A DNA stretch of 8,368 bases from an uncultured Clostridium sp. (GCA_900553925.1 USFH01000094.1:1-8368); one strand, 5' to 3'. Positions 1-6,264 are shown, counted from the stretch's first letter. The notes: generated from the letters alone by a model not told the origin. Translations and numbers: made by a program.

Positions 1-1444
1 CATTGTATGCATCAAAGCCCACACCAACCTCAGACTCTTTGATCTTGTTGATGATAACTGCGCCTTCAAGACCTGCATTAGATGCAATATGAGCAAGCGG
101 TGCTGTCAATGCCTTCGCAATGATTGTTGCACCGGTCTTCTCATCGCCTTCCAATGTATCAATCAGAGCATTCAGCTTCTTAGAAGCATGAATATATGCA
201 GATCCGCCACCTGCGATGATACCCTCTTCTACGGCTGCTCTTGTAGCGTTCAAAGCATCTTCGAGACGAAGCTTTGCTTCCTTCATCTCTGTCTCAGTTG
301 CAGCACCAACACGGATAACAGCAACTCCACCGGCAAGCTTTGCCAGTCTCTCCTGCAGCTTCTCCTTATCAAACTCAGATGTTGTCTCAGCAAGCTGTGC
401 CTTGATTACATTCACTCTTGCCTCGATGTCTGCCTTTGCACCACAACCATCAACGATGACTGTATTCTCCTTGGCAACCTTGACGCTCTTTGCACGTCCA
501 AGCTGATCCAGAGTTGTCTCCTTCAAATCATAGCCAAGCTCCTCAGAGATGACTGTACCACCTGTCAGGATTGCAATATCCTGCAACATTTCTTTTCTTC
601 TGTCACCATAGCCAGGTGCCTTTACACCTACGACAGAGAATGTACCACGCAGCTTATTTACGATCAATGTTGTAAGAGCCTCACCCTCAATATCCTCAGC
701 GATGATCAAAAGCTTCTGTCCACCCTGTACGATCTGCTCCAGAAGCGGAAGGATATCCTGAATATTAGAAATCTTCTTATCTGTGATCAAAATATATGGG
801 TTATCCAGCTCTGCAACCATCTTCTCCATATCTGTTGCCATATAAGCACTTACATAACCACGGTCAAACTGCATACCTTCTACTAAGTCAAGCTCTGTCT
901 TCATTGTCTTAGACTCTTCGATTGTGATAACGCCATCCTTAGAAACCTTCTCCATTGCATCTGCAACGAGTTCACCGACACCATCATCACCGGCAGAGAT
1001 AGAAGCAACTCTTGCAATCTGCTCCTTGCCATTGATTGACTCACTCATCTCTGAGATTGCGTCTACGGCTGCATCACAAGCCTTCTTCATACCCTTACGA
1101 AGTACGATAGGGTTTGCTCCGGCTGCTAAGTTCTTCATACCTTCATTGATCATTGCCTGTGCAAGAACAGTTGCTGTTGTTGTACCATCACCGGCAACAT
1201 CGTTTGTCTTGGTTGCAACTTCCTTTACGATCTGTGCACCCATATCCTCAAACGGATCTTCAAGAGAAATCTCCTTTGCGATTGTCACACCATCATTTGT
1301 GATGAGTGGGGAACCAAATGACTTTGCAAGAACTACGTTTCTTCCTTTTGGTCCAAGTGTTACGCTAACTGTATCTGCAAGCTGGTTTACGCCTGCCTCC
1401 AAAGCCTTTCTGGCTTCTGCTCCATACTTAATTTCCTTTGCCAT
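1..1444 (-). CDS. groEL: Chaperonin GroEL (60 kDa, Hsp60), 3' end cut by window edge
   Basis: ATP-driven folding chaperonin that forms cytoplasmic double heptameric rings and works with the GroES cap. Translation from ATG at 1444 begins MAKEIKYGAEARKAL and gives 481 complete codons. The nucleotide-binding motif GDGTTT lies at residues 85-90 (D86, equivalent to E. coli D87), and an NAGLEG stretch starts at residue 456 (E. coli N457), so no internal indels are apparent. About 60 C-terminal residues, including the second ATP-site Asp and any GGM tail, lie beyond the left edge. The start is set by AGGAGG at 1459-1454 with a 9-nt spacer and by homology. It is downstream of groES and should be co-transcribed with it under CIRCE/HrcA control. 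The frame is also open 22 codons upstream to an ATG at 1510 (see findings). Identity is certain. Confidence 0.98.
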   Translation of the reverse strand, partial: MAKEIKYGAEARKALEAGVNQLADTVSVTLGPKGRNVVLAKSFGSPLITNDGVTIAKEISLEDPFEDMGAQIVKEVATKTNDVAGDGTTTATVLAQAMINEGMKNLAAGANPIVLRKGMKKACDAAVDAISEMSESINGKEQIARVASISAGDDGVGELVADAMEKVSKDGVITIEESKTMKTELDLVEGMQFDRGYVSAYMATDMEKMVAELDNPYILITDKKISNIQDILPLLEQIVQGGQKLLIIAEDIEGEALTTLIVNKLRGTFSVVGVKAPGYGDRRKEMLQDIAILTGGTVISEELGYDLKETTLDQLGRAKSVKVAKENTVIVDGCGAKADIEARVNVIKAQLAETTSEFDKEKLQERLAKLAGGVAVIRVGAATETEMKEAKLRLEDALNATRAAVEEGIIAGGGSAYIHASKKLNALIDTLEGDEKTGATIIAKALTAPLAHIASNAGLEGAVIINKIKESEVGVGFDAYN

Positions 1445-1476
1445 TGTATTACGCCTCCTAGTTTTTTTCGCATCTT

Positions 1477-1596
1477 CTAATGATAACGGCAATACTTTCT
1501 TCGTACCCATACTTCCTTACCTTTCTGTAGGTACTGCCCCCTCGCTGCGCTCAGCGGCATGTCGTCGGTGCCATCCTGAATGGAACTTCGTTCCAT
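1477..1596 (-). CDS. Possible 39-aa small ORF between groES and groEL
   Basis: An ATG at 1596 lies 5 nt after a perfect AGGAGG (1607-1602) that overlaps the groES stop codon. The frame reads 39 codons, beginning MERSSIQDGTDDMPLSAA and ending VRRKYCRYH, before TAG at 1479-1477. No family is recognised; the C-terminal half is basic and there is no signal peptide or membrane segment. If translated it would be made with the chaperonins after heat shock. Against it: the ATG is inside a 7-bp hairpin arm, the peptide is short and of odd composition, and the DNA looks like a structured repeat element rather than coding sequence. It may be only a leader for translational coupling, or chance. Confidence 0.25.
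   Translation of the reverse strand: MERSSIQDGTDDMPLSAARGQYLQKGKEVWVRRKYCRYH
1543..1556 (-). repeat. GC-rich hairpin in groES-groEL spacer
   Basis: CGCTG (minus strand 1556-1552) pairs with CAGCG (1547-1543) around a 4-nt AGCG loop, in the most GC-rich part of the spacer. It looks like a dispersed palindromic unit of the REP kind, but recurrence in the genome cannot be seen from this window. Confidence 0.45.
1580..1596 (-). repeat. Hairpin with 7-bp perfect stem in groES-groEL spacer
   Basis: ATGGAAC and GTTCCAT are perfect inverted repeats separated by 3 nt. In the transcript the stem starts at the ATG of the small ORF, 5 nt after AGGAGG, so it could mask that start or act as an mRNA processing or stability element between the two chaperonin cistrons. 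No T-run follows, so it is not an intrinsic terminator. Confidence 0.6.
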
Positions 1597-1605
1597 GAGC
1601 GCCTC

Positions 1606-1890
1606 CTACTGAACGATTGCAAGAATATCTGCCTGCTTCACAATGATGTACTCATCATCCCCAAGCTTTACCTCTGTTCCTGCATATCTTGAATAGATTA
1701 CTTTATCGCCAGCCTTTACTTCCATCGGAACCTTCTCGCCATCTACAACAGCGCCAGGGCCAACTTCAACGACCTCTGCATACTGTGGCTTTTCCTGTGA
1801 CTGTGTCGGAAGAACGATACCTGATTTTGTCGTCTCTTCTGCAACGGACTGCTTCAATACAACTCTGTCTCCTAATGGTGTTAACTTCAT
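1606..1890 (-). CDS. groES: Co-chaperonin GroES (10 kDa, Hsp10)
   Basis: Heptameric cap of the GroEL folding chamber in the cytoplasm. The 94-residue product is the usual length. It opens MKLTPLGDRVVLKQ, matching the conserved 'PLxDRVvvk' start of the family. The mobile-loop region that contacts GroEL is at about residues 16-32 (EETTKSGIVLP, then the Q-rich stretch). The C-terminal part has the conserved VIYSRYAGTEVK and DDEYIIVKQADILAIV segments. The start ATG at 1890 follows AGGAGGT at 1907-1901. It is the first gene of the heat-shock operon, directly behind the CIRCE operator, with groEL next downstream. Nothing in the protein is truncated or unusual. Confidence 0.98.
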   Translation of the reverse strand: MKLTPLGDRVVLKQSVAEETTKSGIVLPTQSQEKPQYAEVVEVGPGAVVDGEKVPMEVKAGDKVIYSRYAGTEVKLGDDEYIIVKQADILAIVQ

Positions 1891-1918
1891 AATATACCCG
1901 ACCTCCTAATTTTTACTT

Positions 1919-1945
1919 TTAGCACTCATATTAATTGAGTGCTAA
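1919..1945 (-). promoter_or_regulatory. CIRCE operator (HrcA binding site)
   Basis: TTAGCACTC, 9 nt, GAGTGCTAA is a perfect match to the CIRCE consensus inverted repeat. It lies just downstream of the predicted transcription start and 29 nt before the groES start codon. HrcA bound here represses the operon until heat stress titrates the GroE machinery that HrcA needs for folding. hrcA itself is not in the window. Confidence 0.97.
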
Positions 1946-1955
1946 CATAATTCTT

Positions 1956-1983
1956 ATTGTACTCATTTTTTTGAAAAAATCAA
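1956..1983 (-). promoter_or_regulatory. Vegetative (sigma-A type) promoter of groES-groEL
   Basis: On the minus strand TTGATT (1983-1978) and TACAAT (1961-1956) are separated by 16 bp, so transcription should start near 1949. CIRCE then falls in the first bases of the transcript, the usual arrangement for HrcA-controlled operons. The surrounding A/T tracts support promoter function. Confidence 0.7.
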
Positions 1984-2088
1984 CCCCTAATTTGCAAATT
2001 TAACCAAATGGACACAATTTGCCGGACAGCCTGTAAATAATGTATGACTGCCGCATCGGTTTTATGCCATTTTCCTCGTCATCATAAC

Positions 2089-2126
2089 AAAAAAGCAGGC
2101 AGAAAAGCATGAAACTTTTCTGCCTG
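2089..2126 (-). terminator. Intrinsic terminator of the DUF6062 gene
   Basis: A perfect 12-bp stem (2126-2115 pairing with 2107-2096, CAGGCAGAAAAG / CTTTTCTGCCTG) encloses a 7-nt loop. On the minus strand one base (C) and then six Ts (2094-2089) follow. It starts 12 nt after the stop codon and isolates the upstream genes from the groESL promoter. The plus strand lacks a T-run, so it is one-directional. Confidence 0.93.
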
Positions 2127-2138
2127 TATTCTACTCTG

Positions 2139-2858
2139 TTACGATTCTATAATTGTATGATTGGTTTTGATAATCCCTCGCGGCAGCGAATCCTTCGCAT
2201 TCTTCCACGGCTCGTCCTTATACCGGTAATCAAATTTATCGATGAACCATCCAATGTCACCATTCACCCGTTCCATGCCATCAAAATATGTCTTGTTCAA
2301 AACCTCCTGAAACTCTGCATAGGCATCCTTCGAAAGCTTCATACTGCCCGCATCATACAGAGCTCCGTAATGATAGGTACAAAAGCCCTTACAGTCAGCA
2401 AATTTCTTCCGAAACTCAGGCTCTTTCTTCCACAGGTGAAGAATCGTATCGATATACCGCATGGATGTCTCCTTCATCCGGTTGCAGATAAAGCATGAAT
2501 CCTCAAGACGTTTGATATAGTCACTGACCGAAGAACTCGCCTGCTTCTTGAAAAGTCCTCCCGACACAACCGGCTTTCCGCTACTTAATGCTTTCAAGTC
2601 CCGAATCGTCTTATCCGTGTGCGTCTTTAGCATCAGGGCAAGTCCCAGCCGGTTTTTCTCCGCATAGAGCATCCGCACATGATGTGCACAAAAGCCCTGT
2701 TCATCGGTCATTGCACGGTTGTCATCCTCCATATAACTTGGTCCCATTGTATATTCAATCGCATTGCGCTCGAGCTGGCGGTTCATCTCACAGATCGGGC
2801 ACTCACAATCTGTTGTAAATGCATCATTTACCGGAATTGTATACAACTGTTCTGCCAT
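2139..2858 (-). CDS. DUF6062 family protein (two Cys/His modules)
   Basis: Conserved clostridial protein of unknown function, 239 residues, predicted cytoplasmic. The N-terminus MAEQLYTIPVNDAF is characteristic as I remember the family. Two similar modules are visible. The first has C18, C20, C23 (CECPIC) and FCAHH (C57, H60); the second has C122, C125 (CFIC) and FCTYH (C160, H163). Each pairs a CxxC with a later CxxH followed by a 'LY' helix, consistent with two metal sites (zinc or Fe-S); metal binding is inferred. No signal peptide or membrane helix is seen. The start at 2858 is chosen because GGAG lies 8 nt upstream; a longer GTG-initiated reading to 2951 would run through the preceding terminator hairpin. 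The gene is flanked by terminators and is probably monocistronic. Confidence 0.85.
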   Translation of the reverse strand: MAEQLYTIPVNDAFTTDCECPICEMNRQLERNAIEYTMGPSYMEDDNRAMTDEQGFCAHHVRMLYAEKNRLGLALMLKTHTDKTIRDLKALSSGKPVVSGGLFKKQASSSVSDYIKRLEDSCFICNRMKETSMRYIDTILHLWKKEPEFRKKFADCKGFCTYHYGALYDAGSMKLSKDAYAEFQEVLNKTYFDGMERVNGDIGWFIDKFDYRYKDEPWKNAKDSLPRGIIKTNHTIIES

Positions 2859-2883
2859 TTTCGTTTCTCCTTTTTCTTTGTGT

Positions 2884-2912
2884 CTTATCGAGACAGGCGC
2901 TACCCGTCTCAA
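2884..2912 (-). promoter_or_regulatory. Possible promoter of the DUF6062 gene, with internal dyad
   Basis: TTGAGA (2912-2907) and GATAAG (2889-2884) are 17 bp apart, just after the upstream terminator and about 20 nt before the ribosome binding site. The -35 box is good and the -10 box weak. An imperfect inverted repeat (TTGAGAC / GTCTCGA, 2912-2906 and 2894-2888) spans the spacer and overlaps both boxes, which could be an operator. Confidence 0.35.
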
Positions 2913-2915
2913 CCG

Positions 2916-2945
2916 AAAAAGAGCACAGCAATCTTGTTGTGCTCT
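2916..2945 (-). terminator. Intrinsic terminator after the papain-like hydrolase gene
   Basis: An 8-bp perfect stem (AGAGCACA 2945-2938 with TGTGCTCT 2927-2920) is followed by TTTT and C on the minus strand. It begins 6 nt after the stop codon of the upstream gene. The T-run is short (five including the last stem base), so readthrough into the DUF6062 gene is possible. Confidence 0.75.
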
Positions 2946-2951
2946 CTTCAC

Positions 2952-3593
2952 TTAATTTACAATATAATCTCCCGTCTTGGCATCCCGCAGGAAATGCAGT
3001 TTCAAATAATTCCTGTAGTTCCGCAGCTTGCCTTCATAGATGACTTCAAGTCCTTCGCACATCCTGAAATCGCGAGGACACGTCAGCCCCGGTTTCTTTG
3101 TAATCAGCGGAATTCCTGCTTTGCGAAGAACATATGATACAAACTGCGAACAGAAATAATTGTATCGACGTTCCACCGACCTCCGGCACATCACGCCTAA
3201 AATACCAAGATAATTATATCGGTAAAATGCTTTTTCACTCTTAAATTGTTCCAGTATCTCTATAATCTTTTCATACTGTTCTTTTGTTACACGCAATCTT
3301 CCGATTCTGCATGTAGTATGGACATCACGTCCAAATACCCCCGTCGTGATATCCTCGTTGATAAACCCGCAGTCAAACGGATTATGTAAGTGCTTTCTTG
3401 CAAAGCTGTACATTTCCTTTAATTCCACATCCATGGCAAGTGATGTATGCGCATACGGTTCACGCGTCCACAATTTAATCACCTGCGACGGAATTGTCTG
3501 TGTCTTAGATAACACAATATAAACACTGTAATCCTCTTCATCCGGTTCATACACGTGCAAGGGAATGTCTGTCATAATATTATTTGCATCCAT
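2952..3593 (-). CDS. Permuted papain-like cysteine hydrolase (YiiX/NlpC-P60 superfamily type)
   Basis: 213 residues, no signal peptide, predicted cytoplasmic. The layout fits the circularly permuted NlpC/P60 fold. An early YSVYIVLSK strand is followed by PYAHTSLAMD carrying the likely catalytic His (H49). About 100 residues later comes YNYFCSQFVSYVLRKAGI with the likely nucleophile C148 at the start of a helix. In permuted members the His precedes the Cys, as here. The third catalytic residue cannot be assigned by eye. Characterised relatives act on peptide, amide or thioester bonds; the substrate here is unknown. The ribosome binding site is weak (GGA near -10), and a small dyad lies just upstream, so translation may depend on coupling to the DUF2225 gene 36 bp upstream. 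A terminator follows. The start could instead be M7, which has no better ribosome binding site. Confidence 0.7.
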   Translation of the reverse strand: MDANNIMTDIPLHVYEPDEEDYSVYIVLSKTQTIPSQVIKLWTREPYAHTSLAMDVELKEMYSFARKHLHNPFDCGFINEDITTGVFGRDVHTTCRIGRLRVTKEQYEKIIEILEQFKSEKAFYRYNYLGILGVMCRRSVERRYNYFCSQFVSYVLRKAGIPLITKKPGLTCPRDFRMCEGLEVIYEGKLRNYRNYLKLHFLRDAKTGDYIVN

Positions 3594-3602
3594 ATCTGTT
3601 CC

Positions 3603-3618
3603 ATCTGTTAATACAGAT
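3603..3618 (-). repeat. Small inverted repeat before the papain-like hydrolase start
   Basis: ATCTGT, 4 nt, ACAGAT form a perfect 6-bp hairpin in the 36-bp gap. A second ACAGAT (3599-3594) sits immediately before the ATG, so the upstream ATCTGT could pair with either copy and cover the weak GGA ribosome binding site between them. A translational role is speculative. Confidence 0.35.
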
Positions 3619-3629
3619 TATGCTCCATC

Positions 3630-4499
3630 TCATTTATTGTTCTTAATACTCTCCCGAATCATATCCTTCAGCTTCAATGCTTCATCTTTCATCCGGGACG
3701 AAGCCGAGCGCGAAGTAATCACCATAGACAGCAGGCGAAGTGCATCTTCGTTCTTTCCAAGCCTGCGTGCAAGATCTGCCAGTAGATACTGAAGTGTATT
3801 TTCATCCATTCCCGCCATCGGAAACGCCTCTGATGAGATTGCTTTCAAAAATCCCTCATACGCATTTTTTAAACATTCTCTTTCATCCATATACAAAGAG
3901 CGGTTTTCCTCCGGTTTGATTCCTTCCGGACGTGCCGCAAGATACTGCCGCTTTCCTCGTAATACCCATGCATATTTCAGGCAGGTATATGCCCGTTCAC
4001 TGCTTTTTGCCTTTTTCACCATCGTTGTGATCAGTGCGAGCTGGTATCGTGTGATTGCATCATCATACGTAAAAATATCTTTGCTGACCGCTGATTCCAA
4101 TCCATTGAATTTTGCGCCGATCTGTTCACTGATATCTTTGATCTGACGATTCATCAGCTTTCCAAAATACCTTCCGAGCGCAGAATATCCGCATTTTTCA
4201 CAAGTAATCACATCATACTTGATCGGATCTATATGATTATAGATTGGCCGGAGGTCACTGTCCTTTGACACCAGCCGTACTTTTCCCGCACGCACACACT
4301 TTGTCTTGAATGTCAGATTGCAAACCGGACATTCGTAGGTCTTATCAAACAGTGCTTCCTTCTCTATCTCCTCCGGTGATTTTGTATCTTTTGCCTCGAC
4401 TGTGCCATACTTACCTGCATCATCGCTATCGGTCTCCATAATTTTCGATTCATCAAAATCACCCAGGCCAAGATTCCCCATTGTGGAAAAAATGCCCAT
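3630..4499 (-). CDS. DUF2225 family protein, zinc-knuckle N-terminus and TPR-like C-terminus
   Basis: Conserved Firmicute protein of unknown function, 289 residues, predicted cytoplasmic. The first ~50 residues are acidic and likely disordered. A split zinc ribbon follows: CPVC at 57-60 and CEKC at 100-103, with the family-typical segment between them (RAGKVRLVSKDSDLRPIYN, then DPIKYDV) and GYSALGRYF after. Residues ~130-289 are helical, with regularly spaced Ala/Leu/Tyr (for example RAYTCLKYAWVLRG, NTLQYLLADLARRLG, EDALRLLSMV) resembling TPR repeats, so protein-protein scaffolding is likely. The start at 4499 has a strong GAGGAGG about 6-7 nt upstream. It lies 37 bp downstream of glnS with no terminator between, so it is probably co-transcribed with glnS and the hydrolase gene that follows. 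The metal is inferred from the cysteines. Confidence 0.9.
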   Translation of the reverse strand: MGIFSTMGNLGLGDFDESKIMETDSDDAGKYGTVEAKDTKSPEEIEKEALFDKTYECPVCNLTFKTKCVRAGKVRLVSKDSDLRPIYNHIDPIKYDVITCEKCGYSALGRYFGKLMNRQIKDISEQIGAKFNGLESAVSKDIFTYDDAITRYQLALITTMVKKAKSSERAYTCLKYAWVLRGKRQYLAARPEGIKPEENRSLYMDERECLKNAYEGFLKAISSEAFPMAGMDENTLQYLLADLARRLGKNEDALRLLSMVITSRSASSRMKDEALKLKDMIRESIKNNK

Positions 4500-4536
4500 A
4501 ATAATCCTCCTCTGCCTAACGCCCTTGTTACCGTTC

Positions 4537-6204
4537 TTATTTCGCCGGTTTGTACGAACTCTTTAACGAGACGATCCGGTTAAATACCAGATGATCTTCT
4601 GTTGTATCCTTCGCATCCACACAGAAATAGCCATGACGCAGGAACTGGAACTTGTCGCCCTTGCCAGCCTCTCCAAGTGCTGCTTCGAGCTTACAGTTCT
4701 TCAATACTGTCAAAGAATTCGGATTGTAATTCAAAGTACCATCCTCATTGAGCTTTCCCTTTTCCTCATCCACGATATTCTCATACAGGCGTACTTCCGC
4801 ATCGACTGCGCTCTCGGCAGATACCCAGTGGATCGTTCCTTTGACCTTTCTGCCCTCGAACCCGGAACCGCTTCTCGTCTCCGGATCATAGGTACAGTGG
4901 ATCTCTGTTACAACACCATTTTCATCCTTCTTGTAATCCACACATTTTACAAAATATGCACCCTTTAAGCGCACTTCATTTCCAGGGAACAGACGGAAAT
5001 ACTTCTTCGGCGGTTCCTCCATGAAATCTTCACGGTCGATATATAACTCTCTGGAGAATGCAACCTGACGTTTGCCAGCCGATTCATCTTCCTGGTTATT
5101 ATCGATATCAAAATACTCCACCTGTCCTTCCGGATAGTTGTCAATGATAAGCTTGATTGGATCAAGTACCGCCATCATACGGTCTGCCTTCAGACGCAGA
5201 TCCTCACGGATACAATATTCAAGCATCGCATAATCAACGGAACTCTGTGACTTGGATACGCCAACCAGCTCCATAAACATCTTGATGGATTCCCTTGTGA
5301 ATCCACGTCTCCGAAGAGCCGCGATTGATACCAGTCTCGGATCATCCCATCCATCCACAATTCCATCTTCCACAAGCTTCTTGATATATCGCTTTCCTGT
5401 AACTACATTCGTCAGATATAGCTTTGCAAACTCAATCTGTCTCGGTGGATTCTTGTATTCCAGTTCCCTCACAACCCAGTCATACAGCGGTCTGTGATCT
5501 TCAAATTCCAATGTACAGATAGAGTGTGTAATTCCTTCCTCTGCATCCTCGATCGGATGTGCAAAATCATACATCGGGTAGATACACCACTTATCACCGG
5601 TATTGTGATGTGTCATACGTGCAATACGGTAGATAACCGGATCACGCATATTGATATTCGGGCTTGCCATGTCAATCTTCGCACGCAGTACCTTGCTTCC
5701 GTCCGGATATTCTCCGTTCTTCATACCCTCGAATAATTTCAGATTTTCCTCTACGCTTCGATCCCGATACGGACTGTTCTTGCCAGGTTCCTTCAGAGTT
5801 CCACGATATTCACGGATTTCATCTGCCGTCAGATCGCAGACATATGCTTTTCCCTTTTTGATCAACTTGATTGCCGCCTCATACATCGCATCAAAATAAT
5901 TCGATGCAAAATAAATCGTATCTCCGTAATCCGCGCCCAGCCACTTGATATCATCGATGATGGATTGTACATATTCTGTCTTTTCCTTTGTAGGATTCGT
6001 GTCATCAAAACGAAAATGGAATGTACCTCCATACTCCTTTGCAAGACCGTAGTTAAGCAGAATGGATTTTGCATGTCCGATATGCAGATATCCGTTTGGT
6101 TCCGGTGGGAACCGGGTCACTACCTCTGTATATTTTCCTTCCGCTAAGTCTTTATCAATTTCCTGTTCAATAAAATTTTTTGAAACGGTTGCTTCACCTT
6201 CCAT
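4537..6204 (-). CDS. glnS: Glutamine--tRNA ligase (GlnRS)
   Basis: Class I aminoacyl-tRNA synthetase that charges tRNA-Gln with glutamine in the cytoplasm. The 555-residue length matches bacterial GlnRS (E. coli 554). TRFPPEPNGYLHIGHAKS carries the HIGH signature at 41-44. The acceptor-binding and catalytic core continues through RFDDTNP and YDFAHPIEDA to DGWDDPR (W286-R290) and LRRRGFT. The C-terminal ~200 residues form the two anticodon-binding beta-barrels and end with the conserved HGYFCVDAKDT and LVFNRIVSLK. The KMSKS-equivalent loop reads VTGKR (T269-R272) instead of VMSKR; the active lysine (K271) is kept. The start at 6204 follows AAGGAG with 7-nt spacing. Many Firmicutes lack GlnRS and use GluRS plus GatCAB, so its presence fits the Lachnospiraceae-type lineage. 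It has its own promoter and probably leads an operon with the two genes downstream. Confidence 0.97.
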   Translation of the reverse strand: MEGEATVSKNFIEQEIDKDLAEGKYTEVVTRFPPEPNGYLHIGHAKSILLNYGLAKEYGGTFHFRFDDTNPTKEKTEYVQSIIDDIKWLGADYGDTIYFASNYFDAMYEAAIKLIKKGKAYVCDLTADEIREYRGTLKEPGKNSPYRDRSVEENLKLFEGMKNGEYPDGSKVLRAKIDMASPNINMRDPVIYRIARMTHHNTGDKWCIYPMYDFAHPIEDAEEGITHSICTLEFEDHRPLYDWVVRELEYKNPPRQIEFAKLYLTNVVTGKRYIKKLVEDGIVDGWDDPRLVSIAALRRRGFTRESIKMFMELVGVSKSQSSVDYAMLEYCIREDLRLKADRMMAVLDPIKLIIDNYPEGQVEYFDIDNNQEDESAGKRQVAFSRELYIDREDFMEEPPKKYFRLFPGNEVRLKGAYFVKCVDYKKDENGVVTEIHCTYDPETRSGSGFEGRKVKGTIHWVSAESAVDAEVRLYENIVDEEKGKLNEDGTLNYNPNSLTVLKNCKLEAALGEAGKGDKFQFLRHGYFCVDAKDTTEDHLVFNRIVSLKSSYKPAK

Positions 6205-6234
6205 CAGCGTACTCCTTTTACATAGTATTTGTTT

Positions 6235-6263
6235 ATCATATCATTGTATATACATTTCGTCAA
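6235..6263 (-). promoter_or_regulatory. Strong vegetative promoter of glnS
   Basis: TTGACG (6263-6258), a 17-bp spacer and TATGAT (6240-6235) match the sigma-A consensus at 10 of 12 positions with ideal spacing. The start would be near 6228, giving a leader of about 24 nt before the glnS ATG, too short for a T-box or other riboswitch. The promoter begins 1 bp after the stop codon of the cohesin gene, and no terminator separates the two genes. Confidence 0.75.
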
Positions 6264-6264
6264 T

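Larger units (their letters stand above)
1452..1608 (-). other. Extended groES-groEL spacer, possible small insertion
   Basis: The spacer between the groES stop and the groEL start is about 161 bp, longer than usual for this operon. The 9-mer TAGGAGGCG occurs at both ends (1608-1600 and 1460-1452), covering the groES stop plus first Shine-Dalgarno sequence and the groEL Shine-Dalgarno sequence respectively. In between is a GC-rich segment with two hairpins, then AT-rich sequence. Removing one copy and the intervening ~139 bp would leave groEL with its ribosome binding site directly at the groES stop, a plausible ancestral arrangement. No terminal inverted repeats are visible, and AGGAGG is functionally constrained, so an insertion origin is an inference. 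Confidence 0.4.
1946..2138. other. Intergenic region between the DUF6062 gene and groES
   Basis: Besides the groES promoter and the DUF6062 terminator listed separately, this AT-rich region holds a 12-bp perfect palindrome AATTTGCAAATT at 1989-2000, 6 bp upstream of the groES -35 box. I see no gene in it. Confidence 0.7.

Noticed and set aside
89..886. 265-codon plus-strand ORF opposite groEL
   Set aside because: It is antisense to an unambiguous groEL frame, its product is extremely Cys/Leu-rich with no recognisable domain, and no ribosome binding site is evident. It is an artefact of groEL codon usage.
1543..1596. Intrinsic terminator between groES and groEL
   Set aside because: Hairpins are present but no T-run follows either of them on the minus strand, so they do not have terminator form.
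924..1598. 224-codon plus-strand ORF opposite the groEL 5' end and spacer
   Set aside because: Low-complexity Ser/Ala/Phe-rich translation antisense to groEL, with no family resemblance.
2859..2951. 31-residue N-terminal extension of the DUF6062 protein from a GTG at 2951
   Set aside because: The extension would be translated across the upstream terminator hairpin and lacks a ribosome binding site. ATG 2858 has GGAG at good distance and matches the family start.
6205..6264. T-box or other riboswitch leader for glnS
   Set aside because: The gap is only 60 bp and the predicted leader about 24 nt, with no room for a specifier stem, T-box sequence or terminator.
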